A stretch of DNA of 64,000 bases from Basidiobolus meristosporus CBS 931.73 (lineage: Eukaryota; Basidiobolomycota; Basidiobolomycetes; Basidiobolales; Basidiobolaceae), in the NCBI GenBank assembly GCA_002104905.1, contig MCFE01000380.1, positions 1-64,000 of the forward strand, read 5' to 3'. The notes beneath the pieces were generated by a model. That model ran no database searches. It was not told where the DNA came from and saw only the letters and a program-made list of their open reading frames with translations. The translations under genes were made by a program, and so were the position numbers. Every line of letters starts with the position of its first letter. Within the stretch, counting starts at the first letter, position 1. Shown piece after piece: positions 46,196 through 55,981 of the stretch.

Positions 46196-46615
46196 TTTAT
46201 AATTACACCTAAATATTCCATTGACTCATAAAATTTTGAATGATGGGTGCTATACGCTTATATGTTGTCCTAATTGTTGTAAATAAAGAACTTACCCCTA
46301 AACCATCTATATGCCTTAAAATTCTATTTAGCTTACTAATAAACTATGATCTACTTACTTGAAACTTGATTTGTAAGATATCAGCTAATTCTTAGAATTA
46401 GTGAAGGCCTGGAAGATATCAAAATTTTCAAACCCATTCAAAAGCTCCAACAATCTGCACCAGACTTCCAGGGGCCTACTTATTTACAAAGTTCTACTAA
46501 TAGTATAATACCTCTTTTACCTCTAATGAATCGTACTAAGTACCACAGAATGCACTTGTTCTTCCAATCACTTCCAGTATCTCCAAGACCCTGACAGCAG
46601 AAATTAAGTGCAAAT
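46196..46615 (+). mobile_element. Degenerate copia solo LTR
   Basis: It starts TGTTGTGAATTTTATAATTA and runs CACCTAAATATTCC, which aligns with the LTR start at 2475 (TGTTGTATAATTTGGAATTA, GACCTAAATATCC). At 46501-46615 it aligns with the 222-bp unit: GTATAATACCTCTTTTAC, then TTCCAATCACTTCCAGTATC and TCCAAGACCCTGACAGCAG. Only one copy of the unit is present. No pol sequence lies next to it, so it is a solo LTR. The right border is approximate. Confidence 0.6.
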
Positions 46616-47778
46616 TCTGAAAGCAATTCTCATTAGTTTGTGGGAATCCTTGAAGTTGTGAGTCCTCCGCGTGTCACTGAATATTCATAGTGTTTCTATC
46701 ACATATCCCATTATCTGCATCAAGTCATCAGGTTTTCTACTTGATTCAACTTAGAGTATCCCAAATTTTGATTTCTCATTCCCCATTGATATTCCTCCAG
46801 CTTTGGAAATACCTCTACTACTCAAGGCCTCGGGAAACATGCGAAAGGACTGACCACAGAATCATGTTGACCAATGTAGTGAAGTTCAGGATTGATTTGG
46901 GTAGCAGTCATCCATCACCAGGATCAGCTGCCTGTAATTTGGAGGTGAGATGACGACCACCTGAGTTGCTGCTATTCTGGTGGCAACCTCTCGCGCAGAA
47001 TGACGGGAAGGATATTGGCTCACGTATGCCACTAAAATACTCAATGGCATAAACAAAACACCATTGTTTACGTGATTGAAATCACCAGCCATGATCACTA
47101 GCCAACTACGCTCGATGAAAACCGATGCACGTACATTCAGGTGGAGAGGTAGAGGTTCGACTATAATTGGTAAGCGGTCATGGCACAACGATGCTTTGGT
47201 TTGCCAGTGCAGTGAATGGAATTATCAGGCGGTTGATCATGATATGTTGGGCAATGCTTCTTACAAATCGAGAGTCCCAACACACAACTGAGAAGTAAAT
47301 GGGACCCTTTCTGCCAGCATGGACCGTATCCGCCGACGGCATTTCATAGCTTTATATATCACCTCTCAAACCACAGCTAAATACCCGCAATGTGTAACGG
47401 AAATAGCGGTGAAATCCCCCCAGACTACTACTAAACAGTAATCTCTAGTAGGCCTATGGTACGAATATCAGAAGAACTGTACCATGGGAACGGCCTTTCC
47501 TTGCACTTGTATATCCAATTAGTTGTACAAGCACATGAAAAATGTGGTTGTCTCACCATTTGGTTGACCTCCAAATGGATGATTTCACGTGAATCATCGA
47601 GTCATATGCCTTGTGAAGTTCAGCAAATGTATAATCGAAATGCTAATCAAAATATGACGAAAATCGTGTGAACTGTGGTACATTAGGTCTATGACTGCCA
47701 TAGCCAAGGAACAAAGACAAGATCCGAGTATGAAGTGCAGGCAGAATCATTAAGGTTAAAGATAATTGGTGAACTGAC
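46616..47778. other. Intergenic
   Basis: About 1.15 kb upstream of the 7TM-RGS gene with only short unsupported open frames. Confidence 0.45.
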
Positions 47779-49152
47779 ATGGCTACTCACTCGACTATAA
47801 ATTCGGCCAACCCGTCTGAATTGGGTTGTCATTTGTCCCGCACCGTCGTTTCAGTTCATGCTTCCCACAACATAATGGATACATTTTGGATAGTCTTGTC
47901 TGCTTTTTGCGTATGGCTTATTGTCACACTAATCTCTTTATACTATTTTATTCACTACCGTCATGAGCCAACAATCAAGCACCGCGGAGTCAGTCTCACC
48001 TGCTTGTTTGCTCTGTTCAATACTGTGTTGATCGGGTATCTGCTATACAAGTTGGCAAAGCCGATCACCTCTTGCGTTGCTAGATTGTGGACTCCTTCCG
48101 TGATCTTCCCGATTTTGGTGCTCACTATACTTGGTAAACTTATTCGGCTGATATTTCTCGGCAAGTATCATAGGTCTATTTACATGGACGCCAAGATGGA
48201 GGTGTCTGTAGACGAGGATGATCCTAGCATGAAGTTGACTGATGAGTCCTGTGTTGGGGTCCAGGAAAATATGCATTCCAGGGAGGCCTGGTACTACAAA
48301 TACCGCCACTTGTTCAGTACGCCATACATCCTTGAAACGTTAGCATGGTTTCTGCTGCTGCATTTGGGGATTACGACCATCGTGAGCACTATATCTCCCA
48401 TGACACCGGCAGCCATCCCCGGTGAGGAGTGTCCTCTTGGCTGGGAATTCTACCCATTCATGGGTTCTCTGGCAATCTACTTGTTTCTGGGTGTACCGGT
48501 GTTGCTATATTGGTTCTGGGGGATTGATGATGTCTATGGGATCCGCAAAGAGTTGCTTGCCGTGGCCATCACCTCCATGATAGGGTTCTTTCTGTACCTT
48601 ATCTTCATGTTTCTTCCCTCGTTGCGCACGGTGGAAAAGACGTTTGCGGCCTATGTGTGGGGAGCGATTACGTTGGTCTTGATCCACACATTTTTCGTTA
48701 TTTACCCGATCTATGAGCTACGTAAATCTCGGCAGGTTCGAGCCAATGCAAAGAACACCCAAGTATTCGATAAGGTTCTATCGGATCCCGTCCTCTTCGA
48801 GGATTTCAAAGCTTTCACCATCAAGGACTTCAGTGTGGAGAATCCGTTGTTTTACGAGCGCTGTAGGAAACTCCGAGAGAGCGTAACCCATATCCCTCGG
48901 TTCTCTGCGAAAGTCTCGCTGAGCAACAAGCAACGGATCGAGCTTCGCTCCATGTACGATACATTCATCAACCCCAAGTCGGAATTTCAGGTGAACCTCT
49001 CCTCGGCCACGATCGAGGAATTAACCAAGCGGTTCGATTCTGGGGAGTTGGCACTGAACATGTTTTCCCGTGCCGAGTGGGAAATCCATCTCTTAATGTA
49101 TCAAAACACCTTCCCCCGATACCTCAAGTATACTTCATTAACCCGAGTCTGA
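47779..49152 (+). CDS. Seven-transmembrane protein with C-terminal RGS domain
   Basis: Predicted receptor-like regulator of G-protein signalling: an RGS domain speeds GTP hydrolysis by G-alpha, and the fused membrane part may sense a ligand. The intronless 457-residue product has about seven hydrophobic segments, for example FWIVLSAFCVWLIVTLISLY, LTCLFALFNTVLIGYLLY, SVIFPILVLTILGKLIRLIF, ILETLAWFLLLHLGITTIV, SLAIYLFLGVPVLLYWFW, AITSMIGFFLYLIFMFLPSL and YVWGAITLVLIHTFFVIYPI. The RGS domain begins near residue 333: FDKVLSDPVLFEDFKAFTIK, FSVENPLFYERCRKL, RSMYDTFINPKSEFQVNLSS and WEIHLLMYQNTFPRYLKY. A second in-frame ATG at 47875 would drop 32 residues with no clear signal peptide. Architecture resembles plant RGS1 and several fungal RGS proteins. 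Confidence 0.85.
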   Translation: MATHSTINSANPSELGCHLSRTVVSVHASHNIMDTFWIVLSAFCVWLIVTLISLYYFIHYRHEPTIKHRGVSLTCLFALFNTVLIGYLLYKLAKPITSCVARLWTPSVIFPILVLTILGKLIRLIFLGKYHRSIYMDAKMEVSVDEDDPSMKLTDESCVGVQENMHSREAWYYKYRHLFSTPYILETLAWFLLLHLGITTIVSTISPMTPAAIPGEECPLGWEFYPFMGSLAIYLFLGVPVLLYWFWGIDDVYGIRKELLAVAITSMIGFFLYLIFMFLPSLRTVEKTFAAYVWGAITLVLIHTFFVIYPIYELRKSRQVRANAKNTQVFDKVLSDPVLFEDFKAFTIKDFSVENPLFYERCRKLRESVTHIPRFSAKVSLSNKQRIELRSMYDTFINPKSEFQVNLSSATIEELTKRFDSGELALNMFSRAEWEIHLLMYQNTFPRYLKYTSLTRV

Positions 49153-49843
49153 GAATGAAAGAAGTGTTTCCCCTCATATCTGTACCGCTACCATGTAAAT
49201 GTAATCCAACCCCGCTTCTACCTTAAATTGTAAAAATAAACCTGTTGATTCAAGTGGCCAATTCGATAGATATTAGGAGGTTGCCTAAATTGGCCTGTCA
49301 TGGCTCTCTTACAATCGACTCTCGGCTTGGACGAGCTTCGTACTAATTGATACGAGTTGGCTTATGAGCCCCTAACCGTTCAGTCGGGGAAACCAGCGGA
49401 TGTGTGCTGGCTTTGATGTTTAGGGAGATTTTCATTTAGGGAAAGGTGAGTATTTACAAACATCAATTAAACATGTTTCAGGACCAACGAGGGATACCAA
49501 TGTAATGAGTCAAAATTTTGGATCAATAAGTAATCTTAGCCTTCACGGTCTCAATATCAAATTAAGGGGAGAAGGGTTAATTGAAGGGATTGATTTCTGC
49601 TCAGACAAGCGTTAAATTGTATATTCCTCGGCGCGGTGGTTAGAGTACAAATACTGCCTTCTGAACCTCTGGTTATCTTTCAGCTCCAATTCGCACACCT
49701 CTACTTTGGTAAGGATCTCAAGTTGAGCGTATGGTAGTAGCGTTGGTACCGTTATCTTTTTATTTGGTACCTAAATAGTGTATCATCAGTGTCACAATAA
49801 CAGGCTATGGTGAATAAAGATCGCACCCTAAACAGCCCCTAAT

Positions 49844-49912
49844 TATACCACTCATTGGGATGGGTATTTTTCTATTTATACCGCTCATTGGGGTGGGCAT
49901 TTTTCTCCAACA
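49844..49912. repeat. Two copies of a 34-bp direct repeat
   Basis: TACCACTCATTGGGATGGGT, ATTTTTCTATT and TACCGCTCATTGGGGTGGGC, ATTTTTCTCC are adjacent near-identical units about 34 bp apart. Confidence 0.65.
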
Positions 49913-49977
49913 ATACCAATGTCACATGTTGAGCTGTGTATATTTCTCAAGTTGAGATTCAATGATGGTGTATGGGT

Positions 49978-50180
49978 TGGGATATAGCCTACGACGAGTG
50001 ACGATGAGGTATACAATCGGCAATGCTATAGTGTGCATTATGAATCGAGATATAGTCTACGATGAGCAACAATATGGTATACAATGAGCAGTACTACGGT
50101 GTATATTTCATGCGTTGAGATATAGTATATGACAGGTATAACGAGTGTAATTGCGGCATACGGCGGGTAATGATATGGTG
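49978..50180. repeat. Degenerate 70-bp tandem repeat, three units
   Basis: Units begin GATATAGCCTACGACGAGTG (about 49980), GATATAGTCTACGATGAGCA (about 50049) and GATATAGTATATGACAGG (about 50119). The first two keep the order TATACAAT, GCA and GTGT/GTGC, about 70 bp apart; the third is more diverged. Confidence 0.6.
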
Positions 50181-50347
50181 GGAAATCAAGACGCGGAGTA
50201 TCATGAGTTGAGCCATTTTCTTATTTATTCATATCAATGCCGAGTACCAAAGGAATTTTCAATATATACAAAAATGATACAAAAGGTGGTTGGACGGGCA
50301 TATAGACTGCCACTACCAGGTAAATAGGAATTAAAATTTGTTAGGAT

Positions 50348-51355
50348 CTAAGAGGCGAACTGTTGGGAAGCGATCCTACACTTCTCCTCAACCCGGTAAT
50401 GCCGGCTGAGGGCATCCGATCTCGGGAAACCTTTCAGACACGAGGAGCACTCGTATGGCCGGCTGCCAGTGTGTAGACGAGTATGACGCTGAAGATCATG
50501 CTTTCTGGCGAAGGAGCGCGGGCAAAATTCACACGAGAATGGGCGGAGATCAGAGTGGCTCCGCAAATGCGAAGTCAGGTTGTACTGACGGCTGAAGGTT
50601 TTTTGACATCCGGGGAAGGTGCACCGGAAGATGTGGCCTTTCTCTGAGCTTCTGCTGCTTCCTTTGATCCCTGTGGAGCAGTCCTCAACGGCCTGTGGTG
50701 CACAAGCTTTTGCTGGCTGGGGAAGTGTTGATGCGGCCGTAAGCTTGGGCCCTTTGCTGGATGGTTCGTAAACAATGAACTTCAGTTGGTCAGACACCTG
50801 GCTGGGAGAGACGATCTCCACTTGGTCAGAGTGATCACCTAAGATGGCTTCATTGAGCTCCAATGAGTTCAGCAGCAATGTAGCCCAGTCGTCATCGAGC
50901 GAAGTGCCACAGGAAGAGGCAGTGGATACGCTGGAGCTCCTGGAGCGGAGGATGAGTGGAGGCGAGGCGGCATTTATTAATTGAGTGATATCATAATCCA
51001 AAAATAGCTCCATCTCGTTTGGTGGGGTAAGAGGGGATGGAATCAATGATCCGCACTCTGACGGCTCCTCATTTGACATGAGATTCATGTTCAGATCGAG
51101 CTCTGATTCGAATAAGTTCGCCATGGCACCCTTGTCCTGTGCAAGGGAGTCATTGAGCAACGAAGTATCGAAATCAAATGTCATCTCAGTAGGTGTAGGC
51201 AGCCCGGTCTCTAGCATGTCAGTGAGGTGCTCCATGTTACTGGGCGAGAAATCCTCCAAAAGAGAACAGGGATTTACATCGGAAAGAAGGTCCGAAAAGT
51301 AGTTCGAATCAAACAGTTGGGTGTTCATGGTGCTGTCAATATGGTTGACCGACAT
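50348..51355 (-). CDS. C2H2 zinc-finger transcription factor, Crz1-like
   Basis: A predicted nuclear DNA-binding regulator. The single-exon 335-residue protein, from the ATG at 51355, has a Ser/Leu-rich acidic N-terminal region (EDFSPSNMEHLTDMLETGLP, LSLLNDSLAQD-like text, SLIPSPLTPPNEMELFLDYD) that could activate transcription. Three C-terminal zinc fingers cover about residues 243-326: CTFPGCQKTFSRQYNLTSHL, CEFCPRSFARKHDLQRHTRL and CSSCLKGFPRSDALSRHYRV ending in Cys rather than His. The RQYNLTSHLRSH, ARKHDLQRHTRLHTG and RSDALSRH text is that of the calcineurin-regulated Crz1 group, though no clear calcineurin docking motif is seen. A TATA box is 63 nt upstream. The long 1.9-kb upstream region suits a regulated gene. 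Confidence 0.8.
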   Translation of the reverse strand: MSVNHIDSTMNTQLFDSNYFSDLLSDVNPCSLLEDFSPSNMEHLTDMLETGLPTPTEMTFDFDTSLLNDSLAQDKGAMANLFESELDLNMNLMSNEEPSECGSLIPSPLTPPNEMELFLDYDITQLINAASPPLILRSRSSSVSTASSCGTSLDDDWATLLLNSLELNEAILGDHSDQVEIVSPSQVSDQLKFIVYEPSSKGPKLTAASTLPQPAKACAPQAVEDCSTGIKGSSRSSEKGHIFRCTFPGCQKTFSRQYNLTSHLRSHSDLRPFSCEFCPRSFARKHDLQRHTRLHTGSRPYECSSCLKGFPRSDALSRHYRVEEKCRIASQQFAS

Positions 51356-53285
51356 CTCAATAACTGTAAACGCAATTCTCAAAATGCTGTTGGCTATTGT
51401 GGTGGAGGGAGACTTCGTTTATATAGTTCTGGCGGCATTGGACTTCATGCCTCGGTGCAAACAGGATTCACTTCGCTTATGCTTGGCCCAGAAAACGGTA
51501 CATTTCCTCGGCTTGTGTGCATAATGAGTAGATTGCGATGATTCTGGCGGAGTGCTCTCGATCCTCTACATACACCCGGACTATTTAGGAAAATCCCCTA
51601 GCAGGTTTTGTGGCGTGAAGGTATTCTACTTGAGTCAATTGCCGAATTTGGAAAACGCTTAAGGCTTTGGTACAGCTTAAACTACATCCGCTATTTTACA
51701 GTTTTCAGATGGGCGAGAGAAACTAGTTCACGCCACAAGGGCTTGGGTGTTTGATATTAAAAAGGCAGCAATTCTCTAATTTTGGCACAAACCTGTCACT
51801 CCCATCTGAATTCATATTACCATCAGGGTCTCTGCTTAACTTACCCGGTATCGTGACAATGGCAGAGCTGGAGGTAGACCTTGCCCGGCAAAAATAAACA
51901 GATCAACTACCATCCGAAGATACACCCCTTAAACTCCTTTTGATTCGAATGGTCATTTCGCACTTCTAAAAATACCAAGAAACCTCCTTAATCGTGGCTA
52001 TACGCATATGTTGGTAACCGCACTCCACCAGTTATCTTATCACACACGCTAGGCTTTGCATTTCTATTTAGAGTATTGAATTTCTCTAAAACCACCACCC
52101 TCATAGTTACTGAATATGTACGCACACCTCATTCCTCCTTTCCACAAGCCCAAAGCTTAAACCTCTCGAGCGCTTGGCGATTTCAAACGGACATACATAT
52201 GATTGGGCGGTCATTCTTTACTCGCTGCGTTTGAAGTATGAGGCTCTGCAGCACGGTTGCTTGCAGGGGCTGGTTTTGTAATCAATAAAGCATGGCCGTC
52301 GATAGTGGCCCCATCTCGACATTGAGACTACCTGATTATGATCTTCCGGTTAAAATGACTAAATGAACTGTACAGTCCCATCAACGTTGTCACAGCTTCG
52401 ATGGTATCAATGCACCATGTGAACTGGTGGCTAACCTTTTCTGTAGATCTTGTTTTCCGGGCCGGTGGCTTGTCAGCATTACTATGTTAGGATAAACCAT
52501 GATACCTGGTGTTCCCTTTTGTCGGGTCACTCAGCACTCAATGTTATTTGAACATAGAGGGAATCTTTGATTTGTGCCTCACTTGGTGGCTCAGGTGGAA
52601 TTTCACATTTGGGAAATAACCCATACACTGAACTGCATCACCTACCCCAGTCCATATGAAAGTTCTCAAACGGACAATCTAAGCATCCATTGGTCTTACT
52701 TGTACAGATGGTCTGTTAATAACTGATAAGAGTCTTATGACATGGGGTATTGGCGAACCACCAAGAGCAATGAAAACCCAACCGTGTATGAGGTTGTGGC
52801 TGGCCGTTCGAAATCTTACGGTTTATATAGTGCAAGATACTATCAAATCATGTCAACGGGCTGACTAGGCATAAGACACCATACAGTGTTCCCTTTTCGC
52901 CCATTGTATTCTTAATAACCTATTGTTATGTCTCAACCGCCAATATTTCCTAAAACGATTTCAAACTTTAGGTTTCTATCACCATCTGGGATCTTAGTAT
53001 TTTATGTATAGTAAATCGAATTCATCAATAGGCTACGAGAATGAAATTCGAAGAATTGATCTGAATCCTGTCGGTTGTGAGGAAAAGGAGATCACCGAAA
53101 AACCCGGTCCAGTTTCGGTGTTAGAATTTCGACGGCTGGTAACATGAAAGAGCCATCCCAGAATAGCTGGTTACAGTATGAATACATGATTCCATTATAT
53201 GAGAACAGGCTAAACTCTAGTACCGCAGAAGTCACCACAAAGTACGGGATTACACAATAGAGATGAATACTGGATTGGAGAAATT
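51356..53285. other. Long intergenic region upstream of the Crz1-like gene
   Basis: About 1.9 kb without a recognisable gene. It contains the minus-strand TATA box TATATAAA at 51418-51425. Confidence 0.5.
51418..51425 (-). promoter_or_regulatory. TATA box of the Crz1-like gene
   Basis: The minus strand reads CTATATAAACG, a good TATA box, 63-70 nt before the start codon at 51355. Confidence 0.6.
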
Positions 53286-53777
53286 TTAGTTTACTCGAGT
53301 ATAGTTTGTAGAAGAGTTGATCGGTAGGCGTTCGTTCACATCTTCCTCGATTGTGCTATTTCTCTTGTACACGAAGAGCATGACGGCGGCGATTATCCCG
53401 ACAAACAAAAGCCAGAAAAATGGCTCTACAGCGTCAGGTACCTCTTCTTGTACGCCGGAGAAATAGCACAGCCCATCACGATATTTCTCCCACTTTTCGC
53501 ATTCCTGTGGACCCTCCACTTGTTTCTCAATGTTGTCAGGGATTTTGCAAAAGAAGGTGTACACATCATTTATACGCACAAAAAGGTGTTTGTGCCCGTT
53601 ACAGTCGGCATCTTCGGGATCTCTTGGAAAGCAGAAACCGTTGTTTTGACAAATGTATTCTGGAAGTGGACAGCCTAATTTGAGTGAACAATGGTATCGA
53701 TTGACGGGCATAATCTTTTTCTTCAATTGGGAGTACTCTTCGTGGAGAGCCTCGTATTTCGGAGTGTAAGACGACAT
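53286..53777 (-). CDS. Cysteine-rich single-pass membrane protein, family not recognised
   Basis: A 163-residue open frame from the ATG at 53777. The N-terminal about 30 residues are charged (KYEALHEEYSQLKKK) with no signal peptide. Then comes a cysteine-rich segment resembling an EGF-like or similar disulphide module: NRYHCSLKLGCPLPEYICQN, NGFCFPRDPEDADCNGH, YTFFCKIPDN and CEKWEKYRDGLCYF. One hydrophobic segment (PFFWLLFVGIIAAVMLFVYK) lies about residue 118-137, followed by a short polar tail with NST and NYT. A TATATATT box lies about 50 nt upstream, which supports this start. Topology (N-out with the Cys domain outside) is inferred. An upstream exon with a signal peptide cannot be excluded. 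Confidence 0.55.
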   Translation of the reverse strand: MSSYTPKYEALHEEYSQLKKKIMPVNRYHCSLKLGCPLPEYICQNNGFCFPRDPEDADCNGHKHLFVRINDVYTFFCKIPDNIEKQVEGPQECEKWEKYRDGLCYFSGVQEEVPDAVEPFFWLLFVGIIAAVMLFVYKRNSTIEEDVNERLPINSSTNYTRVN

Positions 53778-54337
53778 AAAAGACAAGCTAGGGTTACATT
53801 GGACACCATAGATGCGAAAAAATATATAGCTGCGACACGTCACTACGAGCTTGCCCTTGACTTGGGATTCCAACGGTCACAGCTACACTGTAAAAAAATC
53901 GGCCAGTCATCTGACATCAGCAGCCTTGATGCAAGGGATTAGCTAAGCCAATGTAACACCCAAGGAAACGGTAAATTGACGTTCAAGTTTCCCAAATTAA
54001 GAATTGAGACATATTTGCCATCTGCTTGCCTACCCTACAACAGACTTGAGGGGATGGAGACCACGGTTGAAACCATGGCTAGTATATATGGAATTAAATA
54101 CAACGGTCGATGTGTGATGGCGGCAGTTGGCTAATTTATTGACCAGTGATTGGGCCATTGGAGGTTCTTATGTGGTCACACATATTTATCAACTCTCTAC
54201 TCGCCGACCACAAATGATCAATATCCTTATTGAAATGAAACCTTCCTTAAAGAGCTCCTCAATATATATAGCTCCATGGGGGAGCACGCCAAAGTAGCAA
54301 ATTTTGACTTCACTCCTCCCTTCGCCACAAACGCTTG
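53778..54337. promoter_or_regulatory. Divergent upstream region, Cys-rich gene / copper-radical oxidase
   Basis: 560 bp between start codons. A TATATATT element (about 53822-53829, minus) serves the Cys-rich gene, and AATATATATA at 54261-54270 (plus) lies about 70 nt before the oxidase start. Confidence 0.55.
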
Positions 54338-55981
54338 ATGAAGTCCCTCCTAACTTATTTGTCGGCCATAGCTGCCACACTGCTAGCAGCTAACGCACAG
54401 ATCGAGAAGGAAGGTCAGTGGGACTTGATTGGTCACTCTGGGGTATCGGCGATGCACATGGCACTGACTCATACAAACCATGTAATCATTCTCGACAGAG
54501 TCCAGAAAGCCTCAAAACTGTATCTACCATCGGGCGATTTCGCCTGGGGGTCTGAATACGACTTGGAAACGAATACCGTCCGCCCGCTTGATTTGAAGAG
54601 CAACACCTTCTGTTCGGCAGGAGGATTTCTCCCTGACGGGGTAAGGCAATCTTGACTCCCATTTGACACGTGGTGGTGGATTTCTCATCGTGAAATACCT
54701 CTTTATTAGACATTGATCAATGTGTCGGGCTCTCAAGGTAGGAGAAAGATTCGCGAAGGATTCAATGGTATCCGCTCCTTCAAGCCTTGTGTGGATAAGT
54801 TATGTGACTTCAATCAAGATTTCAACGTCACCCTCGACAGTAAAAGATGGTACCCAACGGTTGAAGGCTTGGCTGATGGGAGGTTGGTTATTTTTGGCGG
54901 GTCAACCACAACCTGTGGCCTCAATACGGAAGAAATCAATGTACCAACATTTGAGCTCTATCCCCCCTCTCCGAACGACCCGTTTACAGGCCAAAAAGAG
55001 CTGAAACTACTGAAAGAAACCCTCCCGAACAACCTCTATCCCGCTGCCCATTTGCTACCAAATGGCAACATGTTCGTCTTCGCAAGTACCAAGTCGGTAA
55101 TATTAAATACGACCACATGGGAGGTTGAAAAAGAGCTGCCAGATATCCCCGGAGGGGTGCGGACCTATCCGTTGACTGGGGGCTCTATCCTGCTGCCTCT
55201 TTCACCGGAAAACCAGTACCAGGCGGAGGTGTTAATTTGTGGTGGGAGTCGAAGATATTATCGAGCAAGTCCTGGTACGATATCCTGTGGCCGCATAAAC
55301 CTTGATGCAGAAGAACCAAAATGGGAAATGGAGGACATGCCTTTCCCCCGCGTGATGCCAGATATCATGGCACTCCCTGACGGTAGACTCATCATCGTTA
55401 ATGGAGTTGAGATCGGAACTGCCGGCTTCAACCGCGCTAAAGAGCCGACATTTGCCCCGGTGATCTACGATCCGTATGCGCCCAAGGGGGATCGGTTCAC
55501 AACGCTGGGGAAATCCACCATTCCTAGAGTCTACCATTCATCAGCGCTGCTTATCCCAGATGGAAGGATCTTTGTTGCAGGTAGCAATCCCAACTCCGAT
55601 GCAACCTTCGAGCAAGTTGACTTCCCCACCGAGTATCGTGTCGAGGCCTTCTCACCGCCTTATTTATTCGGGGAAACGCCAAGGCCAGTTATCCAGAAGA
55701 TTCCTGAAAAAATCCATTACGGGGAAAAGTTTGAGGTCAATGTGGAATCCTTCGTGGAAGGCTCGGAATTCAAAGTGGTTTTGATCCACTCCGGATTCGT
55801 CACACACAGCACACATATGAGCCATCGTCATGTTACTTTGCAACAGGTTCAGGTCGATGGAAATAGCATTACCGTCACCGCCCCGCCCAACCCCAACATC
55901 GCACCACCCAAGTATTACATGCTGTTTGTACTAGAGAACAATGTTCCCTCTATAGCTAGATGGGTCCAATTGAGCAACTGA
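54338..55981 (+). CDS. Secreted copper-radical oxidase (glyoxal oxidase family)
   Basis: Oxidises aldehydes or alcohols with reduction of oxygen to hydrogen peroxide, feeding extracellular peroxidases or cell-wall chemistry. Two exons, 54338-54640 and 54710-55981, give 524 residues. A signal peptide (MKSLLTYLSAIAATLLAANA) is cleaved probably before QIEKEG. Galactose-oxidase-type ligands are present: the crosslinking Cys in NTFCSAGGFLPDGTL, its Tyr in SKRWYPTVEGLADGRLVIFG, the Tyr-His pair in PRVYHSSALLIPDGRIFVAG and the distal His in SGFVTHSTHMSHRHV. Kelch-like beta-propeller repeats fill the middle (AAHLLPNGNMFVF, MPDIMALPDGRLIIVNG) and a DUF1929-type C-terminal domain follows (YRVEAFSPPYLFGETPRPVI). 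No cell-wall-anchoring domain is seen. Confidence 0.92.

Larger units (their letters stand above)
49153..50347. other. Intergenic with two tandem-repeat tracts
   Basis: No gene recognised. It holds an AATAAA motif near 49236 for the RGS gene, a roughly 34-bp direct repeat (about 49844-49912) and a degenerate 70-bp tandem repeat (about 49978-50180). Confidence 0.5.
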
